DNA of 64,000 bases from Anthonomus grandis grandis (Eukaryota > Arthropoda > Insecta > Coleoptera > Curculionidae), in assembly GCF_022605725.1 (NCBI RefSeq), contig NC_065558.1, positions 9,114,001 through 9,178,000 of the forward strand. Reading direction: 5' to 3'. The first letter of the stretch is position 1. Each line of letters begins with the position of its first letter. The notes below the pieces were generated by a model that saw nothing but the letters and a program-made list of their open reading frames with translations, was not told the origin of the DNA and did no database searches. Positions 10,201 through 20,639 of the stretch are shown piece by piece. Position numbers and translations under genes: made by a program.

Positions 10201-12241
10201 ATGGGCTGGCTCTCAACGGTACTAAATCTAAACTATTACTTTTTGGAATGCCTAAATCTTATCATTTGAATTTAAATGTTATTATCGATGGAAATATTAT
10301 ACAACCATCTGATTGCGAAAGAAACCTAGGGATTCTTCTTGATAATCAGCTTAATTTTGTAAAACATATTTCCAGTATTTTACAAAAAGCCTATTATAAA
10401 TTGAAAATTCTAGACATGCATAAAGATATTTTATCTTCTGATGTTAATCTCAAATTAAGTGATTCGTTGGTTCTCTCTTTAATTAACTATGGTAGTGTAC
10501 TCTTCTGGCCAGCTCTTGCTCAAAAGCACAAGTTAAGCCTACAAAAGCTACAAAATGCTTGCCTAAAGTTTTGCTACGATAGAAGAAAATTTGATCACGT
10601 CACCTCGTTATTTCTTGCCTCTGGATGGTTGAATTTTGATGAACGCTATAAAATCAATATAGCTGTTCTTGTTTATAAGGTACTCCATAATAAACTTCCC
10701 CAATATCTATATGACAAATTATCCAGTCATAACAGCATACATGGCCGTGAAATGCGCCACTCTGCAAACCTTTTGATACCAAATCATAGAACTTCCAAGT
10801 TCCAAGGGTCTTTCAGTTATAGTGCGGCAAGGTATATAATTCATTGCCAAATAACCTTAAAGGAGGGCGCCCACTGAATCGGATCGGCTCGGTCGGTTCG
10901 ACACGTTCGGTCCATTCAGTCGGTAACTAGCGCTCATACATTCGGCAGAACAAAGACACGACGACGTTTAAAAGTGGTTCGACTATTCGAGCATATAGAA
11001 GTATTGTGAGTAAGCTCCCGTTTAAGCGTTTAAAAAAAAAATTACCAGTTCCTCAAATTCTGAAGAGGATGATATGATTGCAGTAGCCTGTGCTGCGAAA
11101 GCGAGAAAAGCGAAATAGATAGCCGGCATTCGTTGTGAGACACCCTGTATAGACTCAAATAAAATAAATTATAACATAACATGCCAACGTGCATTTGAAA
11201 CTATATAATAAGTTGTCTTTTTTGTGTATTTTTGTAAAAACATAAATTATATTCAAAGCAAGAGTTGTACACGACTTAACACCAAAACGAGAACTTTCAC
11301 ACTCGCACATTTCGCCGACCAAGTTGGCATCCTCAGATAATTAAAACTGAGTTTTAAAATCTCCTGATGATGCCAACTTAATAAACAGTAAATAACGAAA
11401 ACACCGATTTAAGATATAATAAATGACACTTACCAGATCATCCAGTTAATTTGGATACCTTTTCCCAAGAGTTTTCTTTCCTTAAATTATCATGATAATA
11501 TGTGTTTTGTTTATGATACAATATTCTAAAACTACGAACAGCTTCGATTAAAATTTCGTTTGACATATTTATCAAATCAGCGGTTTTTAAAATTCTTTGA
11601 AACAGTTTCTCACTCTATGCGAAAAAATGCTAAAATAGTCGCAGGCTTTCGGTGCAATCGGCAAAAGTTGCCCTCCCCACAATATGTGATCGTCGCCAGA
11701 GAAAACCGAACCGATTTAGTGCGCGCGGCCCCATTTAAATACATGTGAAGCAAATCCGGCCGAATGTACCGACCGTGCCGAGACGGTCGATGCCGATTCA
11801 GTGGGCGCCGTGCTTAAAGCTAAAACCTCGGCTGTCTTATTTCGAAAAGCTGTCAAATCTTACTTTTCTAACACTGCGAACTAATAACTAAAATATAAAA
11901 AATATATTTCATTTATTTTTAAGTTATATCACTAATTACTTTTTTCTTTTTTTTTCTTTCTTTTATAAACTAGATATAATTATAATTATTTTAATAATTA
12001 ATTACGTCATGTGATGTAAGCAAAATTCTATTTTAGGCTTCTTATAATTTTAGGCTTCTCTTCTTATTTTTTTCTGTATGTTCTGGATGTAATGGTTAAA
12101 ACTTATTCAATTTATTTATTATTTACATTGTTATGCTTTCGTATGTTAAGTTAGCAGTGCGGTTAGATAGAGTAGCCCCAGGCTAGATCTCGCCGCATTT
12201 TTGGTTAATAACTTTTGTAACTATTTTCGTAATATAAAAGC

Positions 12242-12298
<57 letters not shown>

Positions 12299-15200
12299 GC
12301 TTCTACAAAAATAATGCGAAATTATGGTAAATAAAATTGTTATTTGGGAATCCTGGACTGTTGTCAAGATGGGGCTGACAGGCTGTTCAAGTTTTTACTA
12401 AATTTTTCAATGAATTTTTAAGATATTGAATTGAATTTTGTCACAAGATATAGAAACACACTTTTTAAACAATCATTTAACGACGAAAACATCATTTCTT
12501 CCAAATTCAAAAACCGGTTCGGATTTTGACACACCATTAAGTAACCCACTGTACATAAATAAACGTAAAACGTGAGTTGCACTTACCTATACCAGTTAGT
12601 CAAAGTCATCATAACATACAGGGTGGCCAAAGCAAACATCACATGAAAGAAACTCCAGCTGTAAGCGACGGAATCTTCCTCGTTGTCCCAGACCTTCTTA
12701 CCGTCGCCGCTCTCACCTCCATCGTTACCTGCGATAGGATGATACCCCTCTTCATTTTAATAGTGTTAAAAAATAACGGAAACGGAAGAAAGAAAAAAAA
12801 TAGTGTTATAAAAAGAAATAGACTTCTAACAGTTACCCAGGCATTATATGGTGATTTTTTTTCTACGGTTACTCACCTGTTTTAAATATTACATACCTTC
12901 ATTAACTACAAGGTTATCAGTTCCAGATCCTTTAACTAAGGAAAAAATATGTGTTAGTCAATGGAAGACACAGTTGAATTTATTGTACTTCATTATTTTT
13001 CGAAAATATGTACTAACCAAACCAAAACTACTCATAAAAACATCACTACATAATGCCAAGGCAACTAACAAAATAAAAAAAAACAAAATAAGCAGTGCAA
13101 AAGAATAACAATTATTTACCTGCTCCATTATCGTGAGCCAATATATTTTCAGACATGGTTAATTTTGATGATTTACTGGCAGACCTCAGTGAGGAGTACA
13201 GTACACATAGCATCCAAATGATCAAGCCGATGATGTCAAAGTTTCCTCCTGAAGACTCGCCTCCGAAAATACCCCAGAGACCTGGGTTACATTCCTCTAA
13301 AAAATTATAAAAACTCATAACAAGTCATGAATCCGTAATTAAACTTACTTGAGGCATTAGACACCGCAGACCAAGTAAGGTAGACAACATATAAAGTCAC
13401 AACGGAAGATTGAAGCAGCCCGGATCTCGGTAGTTTATCTTGAACAGCCGGTAAAATCGAGATCACACTAACAATAACACAAAATATCAAGTTTATTGAG
13501 ATGAAGAATTTATTTAGGCTGCAAGGGGACGACTCGGACTGCAAAACAATTTTAAAATTTTAATAAAATATAGTCGATTTCAATTAGTAAATAATTTACC
13601 TGCGTAAAGAAAACATAAAGCAAAACAAAACCGGCAATGCTTAAGGCATAACATAATAAAGTGACTCCGATAAGGGCAAAATACCACCCTTTGGATTCGG
13701 TTTCTTCATAGTTTCCGACCCACGCCTCGGCCCACGAGTGGGCAAAGTCAATAATTAAAATGAGCTGAATCAGGATGAAGAGAAAGCCTCCCAAAATACC
13801 AAACCACATCCAGGTCACTCCGAAGGTACCTTCTGGTATGAAAAATGCTCCAACTATACCTCCGATGACTATGAGGTATTTTAGTCCCCAGAACCTGCAA
13901 AATATGAATAATAGTCAAAGTCAAAAATAGCTTTATTGTTACGTAACATAATCTGTTGTTAACAAAGCATTATATAAAACCTTACAGATGTTGACAACAT
14001 AATCTTTTACAAAAATTTTAACAATTCTTACATACATAGAATATAGAACACACCCAAAGAAAAGCTAGTAAGAACTCACATCACGCTACGCAAAACTCTT
14101 CACTATCAAAAAGTTGTATTTAAAAACTCGTCTAGAGAATAAAATGCTTTAGCAAGTAAGAGTTTCTTTATATTATTCCTAAAACGTTTCTCACAATTTA
14201 TTAGCCTTATATAAAGGGGTAGGTGGTTAAAAAGCCTTCTGCCCCCGTACACAATAGTGGACTTAATCTGCTCACTTTTTGGGATAGGCAGAGATAAAGA
14301 GAAGGTTGTTTGGAGATTGTAACCCGAGAAGGGGGGGGCCAAGCTAGATAGGATAAAACAAAGAGTCTCTAAAATAAAAAGGCATGGCAATGTCAGGACA
14401 GAGTGTTTTAAAAATAATGGCCTACAGGGGCTACGAAAGGAAGCTACACACATGTAGCGTATGGCTCTTTTTTGCAAAATAAACAGAGAGCTGAACAAAT
14501 ACTGAGAGCACACACCCCAAAATACAATACCATATCTCAGATGAGACTCAATAAGAGCATGGTAGGCAATTTTAGCCACATCAAGTCCCAGAGAATGTGT
14601 TATTACTCTAATAGCATAACAGTTGGATGATAACTTCCCTATTAAAGAGGAGATATGATTTTCAAATTTTAATAGCTTATCAATCGTCAGACCCAAAAAT
14701 TTGCATGTTTCTGAAGGACTTATTGTTTCATTTTGCAAAGTAACAGTTCCATTTAAAAGTTAAAATATTAGTTTTAGAAATATTAAAAGTTCACACCATG
14801 ACTTTACAAGAATTAAATCTTCATCAACAATAATCTTTAACCTCTTGGTGTCAGTGTCATGCCAAAGTAATGTTGTATCATCCACAAAGATAGTAAATTT
14901 GCCCCTAATTTGAATTTGAGAGATATATATATATTGACATATAGCAGGAACAATATTGGTCCAAGAACAGAACCGTGAGGTACACCCGCATCCATATCCA
15001 GACGGGATGACATATCATTGTCAAAGAATACCCTTTGTGTTCTTCCAGATAGGTAAGAACGAAACCAGTCGAGACCAACTCCTCTGAATCCATAGGTTTC
15101 TAGCTTCTGCAGCAGTATTCTGTGACTTACACAATCAAACGCCTTAGATAAGTCACAGAACATCGCCGCCGCAGTCTCCCCAGCGTTCAACGCCATGTAC

Positions 15201-18200
15201 AGACTTTCCAAAAAATTAAAAATAGCATCAGATGTACCCAGTTTCGTCCGGAATCCAAATTGCTGATGGTTAAGAACATTATGCCGTTTGAGAAATTCCA
15301 TCCATTAACGTAACAAATTGTTTCTGAATATAAGGTCACACCTTAATGAATGCATTTTATTCATTTCAAGAAGTTCTTAATTACAGAAAGTTCACCAATG
15401 TCTATCAATTTTGAAATGTTAACTGTCAGAGGGTTCGAATCAATAAGTAGTGAATTGAAAATAGAAATGGAGGTGTCCCACACCACTCCGATGACTACTG
15501 TTCTGGGCCCCATTCTTTTCTTACTTTACATTAATTCTTTAACTAAATATAAATGCAATGTCAATTTCGTATGCCGATGCTATTGGATTAATTTTCAATG
15601 GAGATACTTGGAGGGAGACTCAACGGAAAATAGTAGGTGGGTTCAGGGTAATTCATAACTGGCACTGTATGTACAAATTATCATTAAATCTCACTAAGAG
15701 CAATTATGTAGCCTTTTCATTGACTGAAGCATCTCAACTATAATAGCAGATTGTAATAAAATTGACTTAAATTTTAAGTCACTATTACATCCTAAATAAT
15801 ATAAAGTACAGAGAATGTGAATTAATTAATTATATAAATTTTACTGTACCAAAGATTAATTTAATCCCAAATAATCAAAAATTATTTAGTGTAGATCCAA
15901 ATATTTTAATAGAATGATGGTAGTAACTAATGAAACTCTCTATGAGGGTCAAACAGATACAGTTTTGTCAAAAAAAATAAGAGTAGTATTTAATTACATA
16001 TCCAATTTCAAATCAAACTGAATTAGCTTCGTTATATGTTGGAATTTGCAAATAAAATACTAAGCATTTTCTTCGGGTATTTAATCTATTTACTTGATAA
16101 AATTTATAAATATACCAAGAATGCCTTATCATTTAAAAGCAAGTTTTTTTCATTATTGTTTAAAAGTCTTGTGGACAAAAAAATAAGAGTGTTTTTTTAT
16201 TGTAACTATTTGGTCTCTGTTTATTCAGATAAAATATTTGTTTGTCATCTTTTCCATAAATACAAGTAAGTTTCAACAAGATCGTTGCATCGCGTTAGTA
16301 AATATGGGCCGCGCAAAGCATTGTAGTCCCGAAGAAAGGCGTCTAATTTTGCAATTGAGGAGTCAAAATAAATCCTATGCAATTCTTGCAAATGTGCTTA
16401 AAAGATCAACTTATGTAAGCTCCAGGGTTTTAAAAACACAAAATGAAACGGAAAATGTTCCTAAAAATCGAGGCCGTCCAAGAAAAACCACACGGAAGAC
16501 TGACGTACCAAAAATCAAACTGTGTTACAAACTCGCTTATCTAATGATGACGCGGTACATTGTAATTATAATTTTTTATGGCCACTTTATGGAAAAATAC
16601 TCTTATTTTTTTTGTCCATCATAAAACGTGTAAGATATAAATTATTTATTTATAATTACAAATTAAAGTGGCAAAGAATGACGTGTATTTATTTTTTTAT
16701 CAGTAATGGCATATGTTTTTTTCTCTATTTAGCACAATATATTATTAGGAATATTCAAATAAAACCAGGCACTCTTATTTTTTTGGACACCACTGTATGT
16801 TTAACATCAGTCTCAAAAATTTAAAGGCTTTTCTATAAATTCCCCATTAAGTTAGATTTCCTTTTTTTTTCTGTAGTTTTGATTTTTTGTTTTTTAGCTT
16901 TCTCTTTTATTTTCTTTTTTTTTTGTTGACTAGTCTATAGTAACTTTGCATGTAATTGCTGTTATATGGTGTTTGTAAAGTATTCAATATATAAATAGAT
17001 AGTGACCAGATTAATGAAGTTTAATGAAGAACAAGCCAACTACCTTGGGATATAATTGATAAATATCTAAAATGGGGCCTTCGTATTGATTTAACAAATA
17101 GAATCACTAATCTGCTACATAGTTTTTTTCTTTTAAGAGATATATTTAATTAAAAACTCTTATTCACTATGGTATATTATTATAGAGTGGGTTGTATAAC
17201 ATTTATTTAAAAGAGCTTAACATAATCCAAAAAGCTATTCTAAAAATAATGTATAATAAGCCTAGACGATATCCTTCCAACTTAGTTTTTTCTGAAGAAA
17301 TTCAAAATGTATATCCACAAAAATCAAAGTAAATTTAACATACGTCAATAATATGCATAACATACATTATAGAACAGATCCATTAATTGAAATACCATTA
17401 AGTGACAACATAAATTTGAAATTTATTACTTGCCTTAGGCCTAAAATTTAGAACATTTTACAAAGGCAAATTAAGGATATAAAGAATATAAACAGGAGAC
17501 ATAAGGAATATAAATACCAAGGAATTTGTGTTTTGCTATGTACTGTATGAGACAAATTATGTAACAATTGAAGGATAATGTGTAGTGTTGTAAAATGCTC
17601 AAGAATTTATTTTTCGAGAACGTTCCTCGAGCATGAACGAGCACGAACGGGAATTTTCAGCACATACGAGCATTAATGAAAAAAATGCAAAGGAAACATA
17701 TTAGGAAAATATCTGAAATTAAAAATGTTTGTGTTTATTTATGTTCTATTTATTAAGTTAAACTTTCAAACAACCTATTAAGGAACTCTCCTCCGAACTA
17801 TCCTCTCCCTCCTCGCACTCGCTTGATTTTAAATCACTCAGAATTTCCGTTAAATCAAATTCAGACTCGTCAGACTCAAAAGAATCATCTTCAATGGTAT
17901 TAATTTCAGCCCCAGATTTGGTAGTGAGTTTTATTTTTTTTGATTTCGGTTCCATTAAATTGGTAGAGGTGTTTGGCTGGCCGGTATTTGAGCTTATACT
18001 TCGACTCTTTAATTTTGTTTCTAAATTAATATTTGAAGCAACAAATGCCAATTTTCCCGCCCTCTCAGTGGTTAATCGATTTCTTTTTTTTGTGTGCAGG
18101 AAAGAATACTTGCTGAAAGTTCTTTGGTTCTTTCAGTGGCAGCCGAAGACGGTGGCAAAGTTAAAATAGCTAATGCGATAGTTTTCAATGATGTCTTTGA

Positions 18201-19986
18201 GCAATAACCACTCCAAATAATTGTAGTCATACTATCATCATTTAAAGCTTTTTTACAATTCTTGTGGGCATTTTAGGCATTTCATTATATGCGCTTTCAT
18301 TCGGGTTGCGTGCCGTTTATATTCGCGAAAACAAAACTTACATCGATAAATATCTGTATTTATACAACTGGAAGTACTTGAAGAAGTGGAAACCGTCGAT
18401 TTTAACAAAAAAAAGTTAAAAATATTGCACTTTCTTCTTGGCATTTTCAACAGTAAACACTAGAAACCACTTTTTTTTTAAACTCCGATGCAATCTCTTT
18501 AAATTCAAAGCATAAATTAACAACAAAAAATAACATGAATTTCCAATAAACCAATCTGTAAATCCCCAAAAATCAAAAATGTCAACATCTATAGCTATAA
18601 ATAAAAACCATTGCAAACTGAATATAAAATTTGTACTCATTGAGTCAGCATCACCCAAGTATACCATAAATTGCAGCTATTGTAAATATTTGTGATGAGC
18701 TACTATTGCCCTGTTCATGTTCACCATCCTGTGCTCTGGGTGGGACTTGATTATAGATTGGAAGAGTGCAAACAATTTAGGACTACAAAAGTTAATTTTA
18801 GAACCAACTGTGTTCAGATGTACTTCTATAGAATTATTAATGATGTTTTTGTGCAGTGAGTTCCACTTCAAGCCCTGATACTACAATGGTGAAATACTTA
18901 GGCTAATTAAACTAAAAAAGGAGAAGTTTTCAAGAAAATTTAAAAGGATAAAGATAACTTTTTGGTATAATAAATATAAGGATCTTATTAAGGATCAAGT
19001 GATCCCAAATTTTTCTAGTCATTTACTCAAACTCAAAAAAATAATATGGATATTCTTGTACAAGTTTAGTATTCTATTTTTGTTGCTGATGTGCCTATAG
19101 AACAAGAAAAATTTCTATCCAAAAGTTATTATACTCTGGATCAGGATTTGCTTTATGCCACACTCAAATACTATGAGATTGATCTGACTTGCATTAAGTT
19201 TTTTATTAATTATTTGACTGACTAGTATCAGAGAGTTGTGATTGGGGATACAATGTTGGAATTATTGCTATTACTCTTGGTACATTTTTGGTAGATGTAT
19301 TGCAGTATGTATTGTTTTGCCAATAATACCCAAATGCGATATTCATCTGACCTTTCATCCATTGCCTTTTTTTAGAATAAATAAAGAAATAAATATACTA
19401 ATAATTTGTTCTCTAATAAATAAATAAGTAAATGTCTTAATTAAAATTACCCATTTTGAATTCCTTGTCTCGGATCCCTTGAACTCTTAACTCCAATCAT
19501 CATAACAGCAAATAAGGCAAAGAAACAGGTAAGTATGAAGCATATCCTATAAACAGCCAAGTATCCGACAGCATTGTTACAGTCAAAAGTTATCGATTCA
19601 GATACTAATGCACTCCCCACTGATGTGCTGTTTTTACAAAATGGAACCTAATAACAAAATTTAGAATGATAATAATTATCTAAAGCTCCAATGCAAATTA
19701 AACCTTTTTAAGGGCATCCTGAAGACCCGGAGACAAAGTGATACAGGCAGCGATGGTGCCTAGTAGCAGCATCAATGCATACATAATGCGGGAAGATGTG
19801 GAGTTCTTGCATGATGGACATGCTGAACAGCAGAGGGAACACGCGGTGCTCCCACAGCAACAGGCGAGCTAAACAAAACGATTTATGGTAAATAATGAAA
19901 AAAAGAATGTTATCCTTTGTTTATAAATTTTAATTGTACAGTACACTGACCTGTGCTGCTGAACAAATCCCTAGGACAGCGCCCAT
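7066..19986 (-). CDS. Serinc: Serine incorporator (SERINC/TDE1 family), nine coding exons
   Basis: Coding exons in transcript order: 19986-19951, 19868-19704, 19647-19451, 13894-13600, 13538-13349, 13296-13120, 12929-12897, 12728-12587, 7201-7066. All introns are GT-AG and the 1371 bases close to exactly 456 codons plus stop, within the usual SERINC size. SERINCs are multipass membrane proteins linked to serine-derived lipid synthesis and membrane lipid organisation. Family hallmarks are the start MGAVLGICSAAQ, the Cys-rich segment LACCCGSTACSLCCSACPSC, the stretch DFAHSWAEAWV, the motif LTNWY and the C-terminus SSWLCLALYAWSLIAPVVL. About ten hydrophobic segments are readable. Introns 3 (5.6 kb) and 8 (5.4 kb) are swollen by transposons. 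The start lies 577 bp from the oppositely oriented EMC5 start. Confidence 0.95.
7202..9437. other. SERINC intron 8, unassigned AT-rich part with a repeated AGGC/AAGTCA motif
   Basis: No gene or recognisable transposon protein was seen. Between about 8090 and 8670 a short motif (CCAGGCAnTnAAnGTCA and variants) recurs in both orientations, suggesting an old minisatellite or a non-coding element. Homopolymer T runs follow several copies. Confidence 0.4.
9460..9790. repeat. Diverged tandem repeat, period about 115-120 bp
   Basis: CAAAAGTGTTA starts at 9469 and again at 9589, with aligned features after each (CCTAAAAT/CCCAAAAT, AACAAAATAnTG, AAAGC...AAGCT, TTTTATAAA). A third, weaker unit seems to start near 9703. 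A 101-codon hydrophobic minus-strand frame across it is most likely a by-product of the repeat. Confidence 0.45.
9813..10865 (+). pseudogene. Reverse transcriptase fragment with YAND in place of YADD
   Basis: An uninterrupted frame of about 350 codons gives the RT palm from just after motif A and the whole C-terminal region. The nucleotide-binding motif (GVPQGSILGPLLF) is normal. The catalytic motif C reads Y-A-N-D instead of Y-A-D-D, so the first metal-binding Asp is lost. Together with the missing 5' part this makes the copy inactive even without the later insertion that cuts off its last codons. Confidence 0.85.
10863..11812. mobile_element. DNA transposon nested in the retrotransposon (possibly Harbinger-like)
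   Basis: The ends share GGCGCCCACTGAATCGG in inverted orientation, and TCGG-rich subterminal repeats follow on both sides. The flanks repeat CTTAAAG (10856-10862 and 11813-11819). Removing the insert restores the RT frame, which confirms the boundaries within a base or two. Inside, near 11040-11140, S-S-S-N-S-E-E-D-D-M-I-A-V then a basic stretch and F-V-V-R-H-P-V resemble the start of a PIF/Harbinger transposase, but a 7-9 bp target duplication does not fit that superfamily (3 bp). The superfamily is therefore open. Confidence 0.75.
12243..12295 (+). repeat. (ATT)n microsatellite, retrotransposon tail
   Basis: About 17 units of ATT end the retrotransposon 3' untranslated region. A shorter ATT run ends the related element at 32728. 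Confidence 0.9.
12587..12728 (-). CDS. Serinc: SERINC coding exon 8
   Basis: Acceptor CGCAG, donor GTAAGT. It encodes an acidic loop (GNDGGESGDGKKVWDNEED) and the transmembrane helix FFHVMFALATLYVMMTL, ending in TNWY. Confidence 0.93.
12897..12929 (-). CDS. Serinc: SERINC coding exon 7 (33-nt microexon)
   Basis: The acceptor AAAG and donor GTATGT enclose 33 nt encoding SGTDNLVVNE with split glycine codons on both sides. It falls in the variable loop, and omitting it would keep the frame, so optional inclusion is possible. Confidence 0.85.
13120..13296 (-). CDS. Serinc: SERINC coding exon 6
   Basis: Acceptor TTTTTTAG, donor GTAAAT. It encodes ECNPGLWGIFGGES, a transmembrane helix (IIGLIIWMLCVLYSSL) and the start of the cytoplasmic loop. 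Confidence 0.93.
13349..13538 (-). CDS. Serinc: SERINC coding exon 5
   Basis: Acceptor TTTTGCAG, donor GTAAGT. It encodes two hydrophobic segments (NLIFCVIVSVISILPAVQ and SSVVTLYVVYLTWSAVSN). The TWSA-SN motif is conserved in SERINCs. Confidence 0.93.
13600..13894 (-). CDS. Serinc: SERINC coding exon 4
   Basis: Acceptor TTTTGCAG, donor GTAAAT. It encodes three hydrophobic segments and the hallmark DFAHSWAEAWV. The acceptor is only about 15 bp from the 3' end of a same-sense retrotransposon (13910-15305). Confidence 0.95.
13910..15305 (-). mobile_element. Non-LTR retrotransposon (AATAAAG-tail lineage) in SERINC intron 3
   Basis: Read on the minus strand, RT begins at MEFLKRHNVLNHQQFGF (15301) and passes FCDLSKAFDCVSHRILLQKL (motif A), AGVPHGSVLGPILFLLYVN, then after a frameshift F-V-D-D-T-T-L-L-W (motif C near 14880). 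The C-terminal half is open at 14738-14106 and ends KAFYSLDEFLNTTF. The 3' untranslated end reads AATAAAG-N6-TTGACTTTG and stops near 13910, almost touching SERINC exon 4. It is 5' truncated and frameshifted. Its orientation matches the gene. Confidence 0.85.
14106..14738 (-). pseudogene. RT C-terminal region of the intron-3 retrotransposon
   Basis: A 210-codon open frame starts at QNETISPSETCKFLGLTIDK and includes the conserved KIAYHALIESHLRYGIVFWG. It ends with the lineage C-terminus. The strong similarity in pattern to the 30307-30753 frame indicates sister families. Confidence 0.8.
15350..15745 (+). mobile_element. Non-LTR RT relic
   Basis: The plus strand reads VLGPILFLLYINSLTKYKCN and then, shifted, S-I-S-Y-A-D-A (motif C with the second Asp lost), followed by LSLNLTKSNYVAFS. 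It is broken by frameshifts and lies in SERINC intron 3. Confidence 0.65.
15960..16795 (+). mobile_element. Tc1-like deletion derivative with IR/DR ends
   Basis: It is flanked by TA at both ends (15958-15959, 16796-16797). The terminal repeat (CAGT...AAAAAAATAAGAGTG) occurs at each end and again internally (near 16178 in direct and 16592-16617 in inverted orientation), giving the IR/DR arrangement known from Tc1-like elements. The only coding left is the N-terminal DNA-binding region starting MGRAKHCSPEERRLILQL at 16304 and ending after the GRPRKT hook near 16500. The catalytic domain is gone. Confidence 0.8.
16796..17049. other. SERINC intron 3, T-rich, no feature recognised
   Basis: Only long T-rich runs on the plus strand are seen; nothing can be supported here. 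Confidence 0.4.
17050..17460 (+). mobile_element. Non-LTR RT C-terminal relic
   Basis: The plus strand reads NIIQKAILKIMYNKPRRYPS then NLVFSEEIQNVYPQ, and later NNMHNIHYRTDPLIEIPL. The order and spacing match the thumb/C-terminal part of non-LTR reverse transcriptases. Confidence 0.55.
17585..18462 (-). mobile_element. hAT transposon relic with BED finger and dimerisation domain, middle deleted
   Basis: The minus strand encodes at 18430-18253 a BED-type zinc finger (Y-R-C-K-F-C ... A-H-I-M-K-C). The C-terminal hAT dimerisation signature follows at about 18190-18030: IALAILTLPPSSAATER, then after a frameshift KRNRLTTERAGKLAFVASN. The whole catalytic middle is absent. Possible ends are TAGTGTTG near 17585 and AAACACTA near 18462, but no 8-bp target duplication was found. 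Confidence 0.75.
18463..18875. other. SERINC intron 3, AT-rich, no clear feature
   Basis: Two short minus-strand frames were inspected and show no recognisable family pattern. Confidence 0.35.
18880..19430 (+). mobile_element. Non-LTR retrotransposon relic
   Basis: The linker-like basic segment KLIKLKKEKFSRKFKRIKI precedes RT pieces LLYATLKYYEIDLTCIKFFI and YLTD-stop-YQRVVIGD, then F-A-N-N-T-Q-M-R-Y in place of YADD. It ends in an AATAAATAA-rich tail just before SERINC exon 3. Confidence 0.55.
19451..19647 (-). CDS. Serinc: SERINC coding exon 3
   Basis: Acceptor TTATTAG, donor GTAATT. It encodes VPFCKNSTS (a possible glycosylation site in the luminal loop) and the helix YRICFILTCFFALFAVMMI, ending in the conserved KSSRDPRQGIQNG. 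Confidence 0.94.
19704..19868 (-). CDS. Serinc: SERINC coding exon 2
   Basis: Acceptor TTTAG, donor GTTTAA (the least typical donor of the gene). It encodes the Cys-rich SERINC signature and the first hydrophobic helix MYALMLLLGTIAACI. Confidence 0.94.
19951..19986 (-). CDS. Serinc: SERINC coding exon 1 (start)
   Basis: ATG at 19986-19984 opens MGAVLGICSAAQ, the nearly invariant SERINC N-terminus. The donor is GTCAGT. Confidence 0.94.
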
Positions 19987-20563
19987 AGTGTGTACGTAGC
20001 CAGTAGCGGTTTACCTGGTTTATTGAAAGTGTTTTTTAATAAGTTGTTGCACAAGAATTTAATATTAATGGCGATACGATTAAAGGAAAATAAAAGGTAA
20101 ATATTTATTTATCTTCTCACTATAATAAAATGACGATGATTAATTAAATGTCAATGTCAAGCTGACTAGAGCAGCGTTGCCGATTTATTTGAATCGCTTT
20201 CCTTAGACAGTAGAATTAGTAATAATTTTTATATAATCCTCGGTTTGCCTCCACGAACTTTAATAAATAAACCTGGACTGCTAATGCATATGGCATCCAT
20301 ACCCAAAAATGACCACTGCCTGGTGGCCGCCATTTTTATAGTGATTGCGTCCTTTCGATGTTGGTCACTCTCTCGGTTTTCGCGAAATTATTCACATATT
20401 GGCAACAGCGGACAGCGGTAATCATGTAAAAACTGTCAAGTGAGTTGAACCCTAGAGGCCTCCACCAAATTTTTAGGTTATTTAGAGACAAAACACAAAA
20501 TCAATGTAAATTTTTAATTACAACTGCTTGAATTTTTCTTTTCATCATTTAAACTAAACCAGG
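19987..20563. promoter_or_regulatory. Bidirectional promoter region between SERINC and EMC5
   Basis: The two start codons face away from each other across 577 bp. The centre (about 20330-20430) is locally richer in CG dinucleotides than the surroundings (CGATG, CTCGG, TTTTCGCG). No TATA box or initiator could be assigned with confidence, so this is an inference from gene layout. Confidence 0.6.
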
Positions 20564-20639
20564 ATGGCTGTTCTATATAAATTTATTTTAACACTAGGAT
20601 TTCTATCTCTGTTCCATTCTGCATATTCAGCTGCTCAAC
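20564..20639 (+). CDS. EMC5: EMC5 exon 1
   Basis: Starts ATGGCTGTTCTATATAAA after CCAGG and ends in the SAAQ block with the His codon split; donor GTAAGT. Confidence 0.94.

Larger units (their letters stand above)
9800..12298 (+). mobile_element. Non-LTR retrotransposon, (ATT)n-tail lineage, 5' truncated and interrupted
   Basis: An RT reading frame begins in the middle of the domain (YLDHSLLLSKLKYFGLHESA), passes INQGVPQGSILGPLLF and HQYANDVQLYSAF, and continues through the thumb/C-terminal region to SLPNNLK. There it is broken by a 950-bp DNA element (10863-11812) and resumes as AKTSAVLFRKAVKSYF, ending with TAA at 11882-11884. About 360 bp of 3' untranslated sequence ends in (ATT)n at 12243-12295. 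It lies antisense inside SERINC intron 8. Confidence 0.85.

Noticed and set aside
12612..12625. ATACAGGGTGG resembling a transposon terminus
   Set aside because: On the minus strand it is the codons for A-T-L-Y-V inside SERINC exon 8.
12871..12896. Alternative donor GTGAGT extending SERINC exon 7
   Set aside because: The extension contains an in-frame TAA, so it would truncate the protein.
17585..18462. Exact hAT ends with an 8-bp duplication
   Set aside because: TAGTGTT-like ends are present, but no matching 8-bp flanks were found; boundaries are left approximate.
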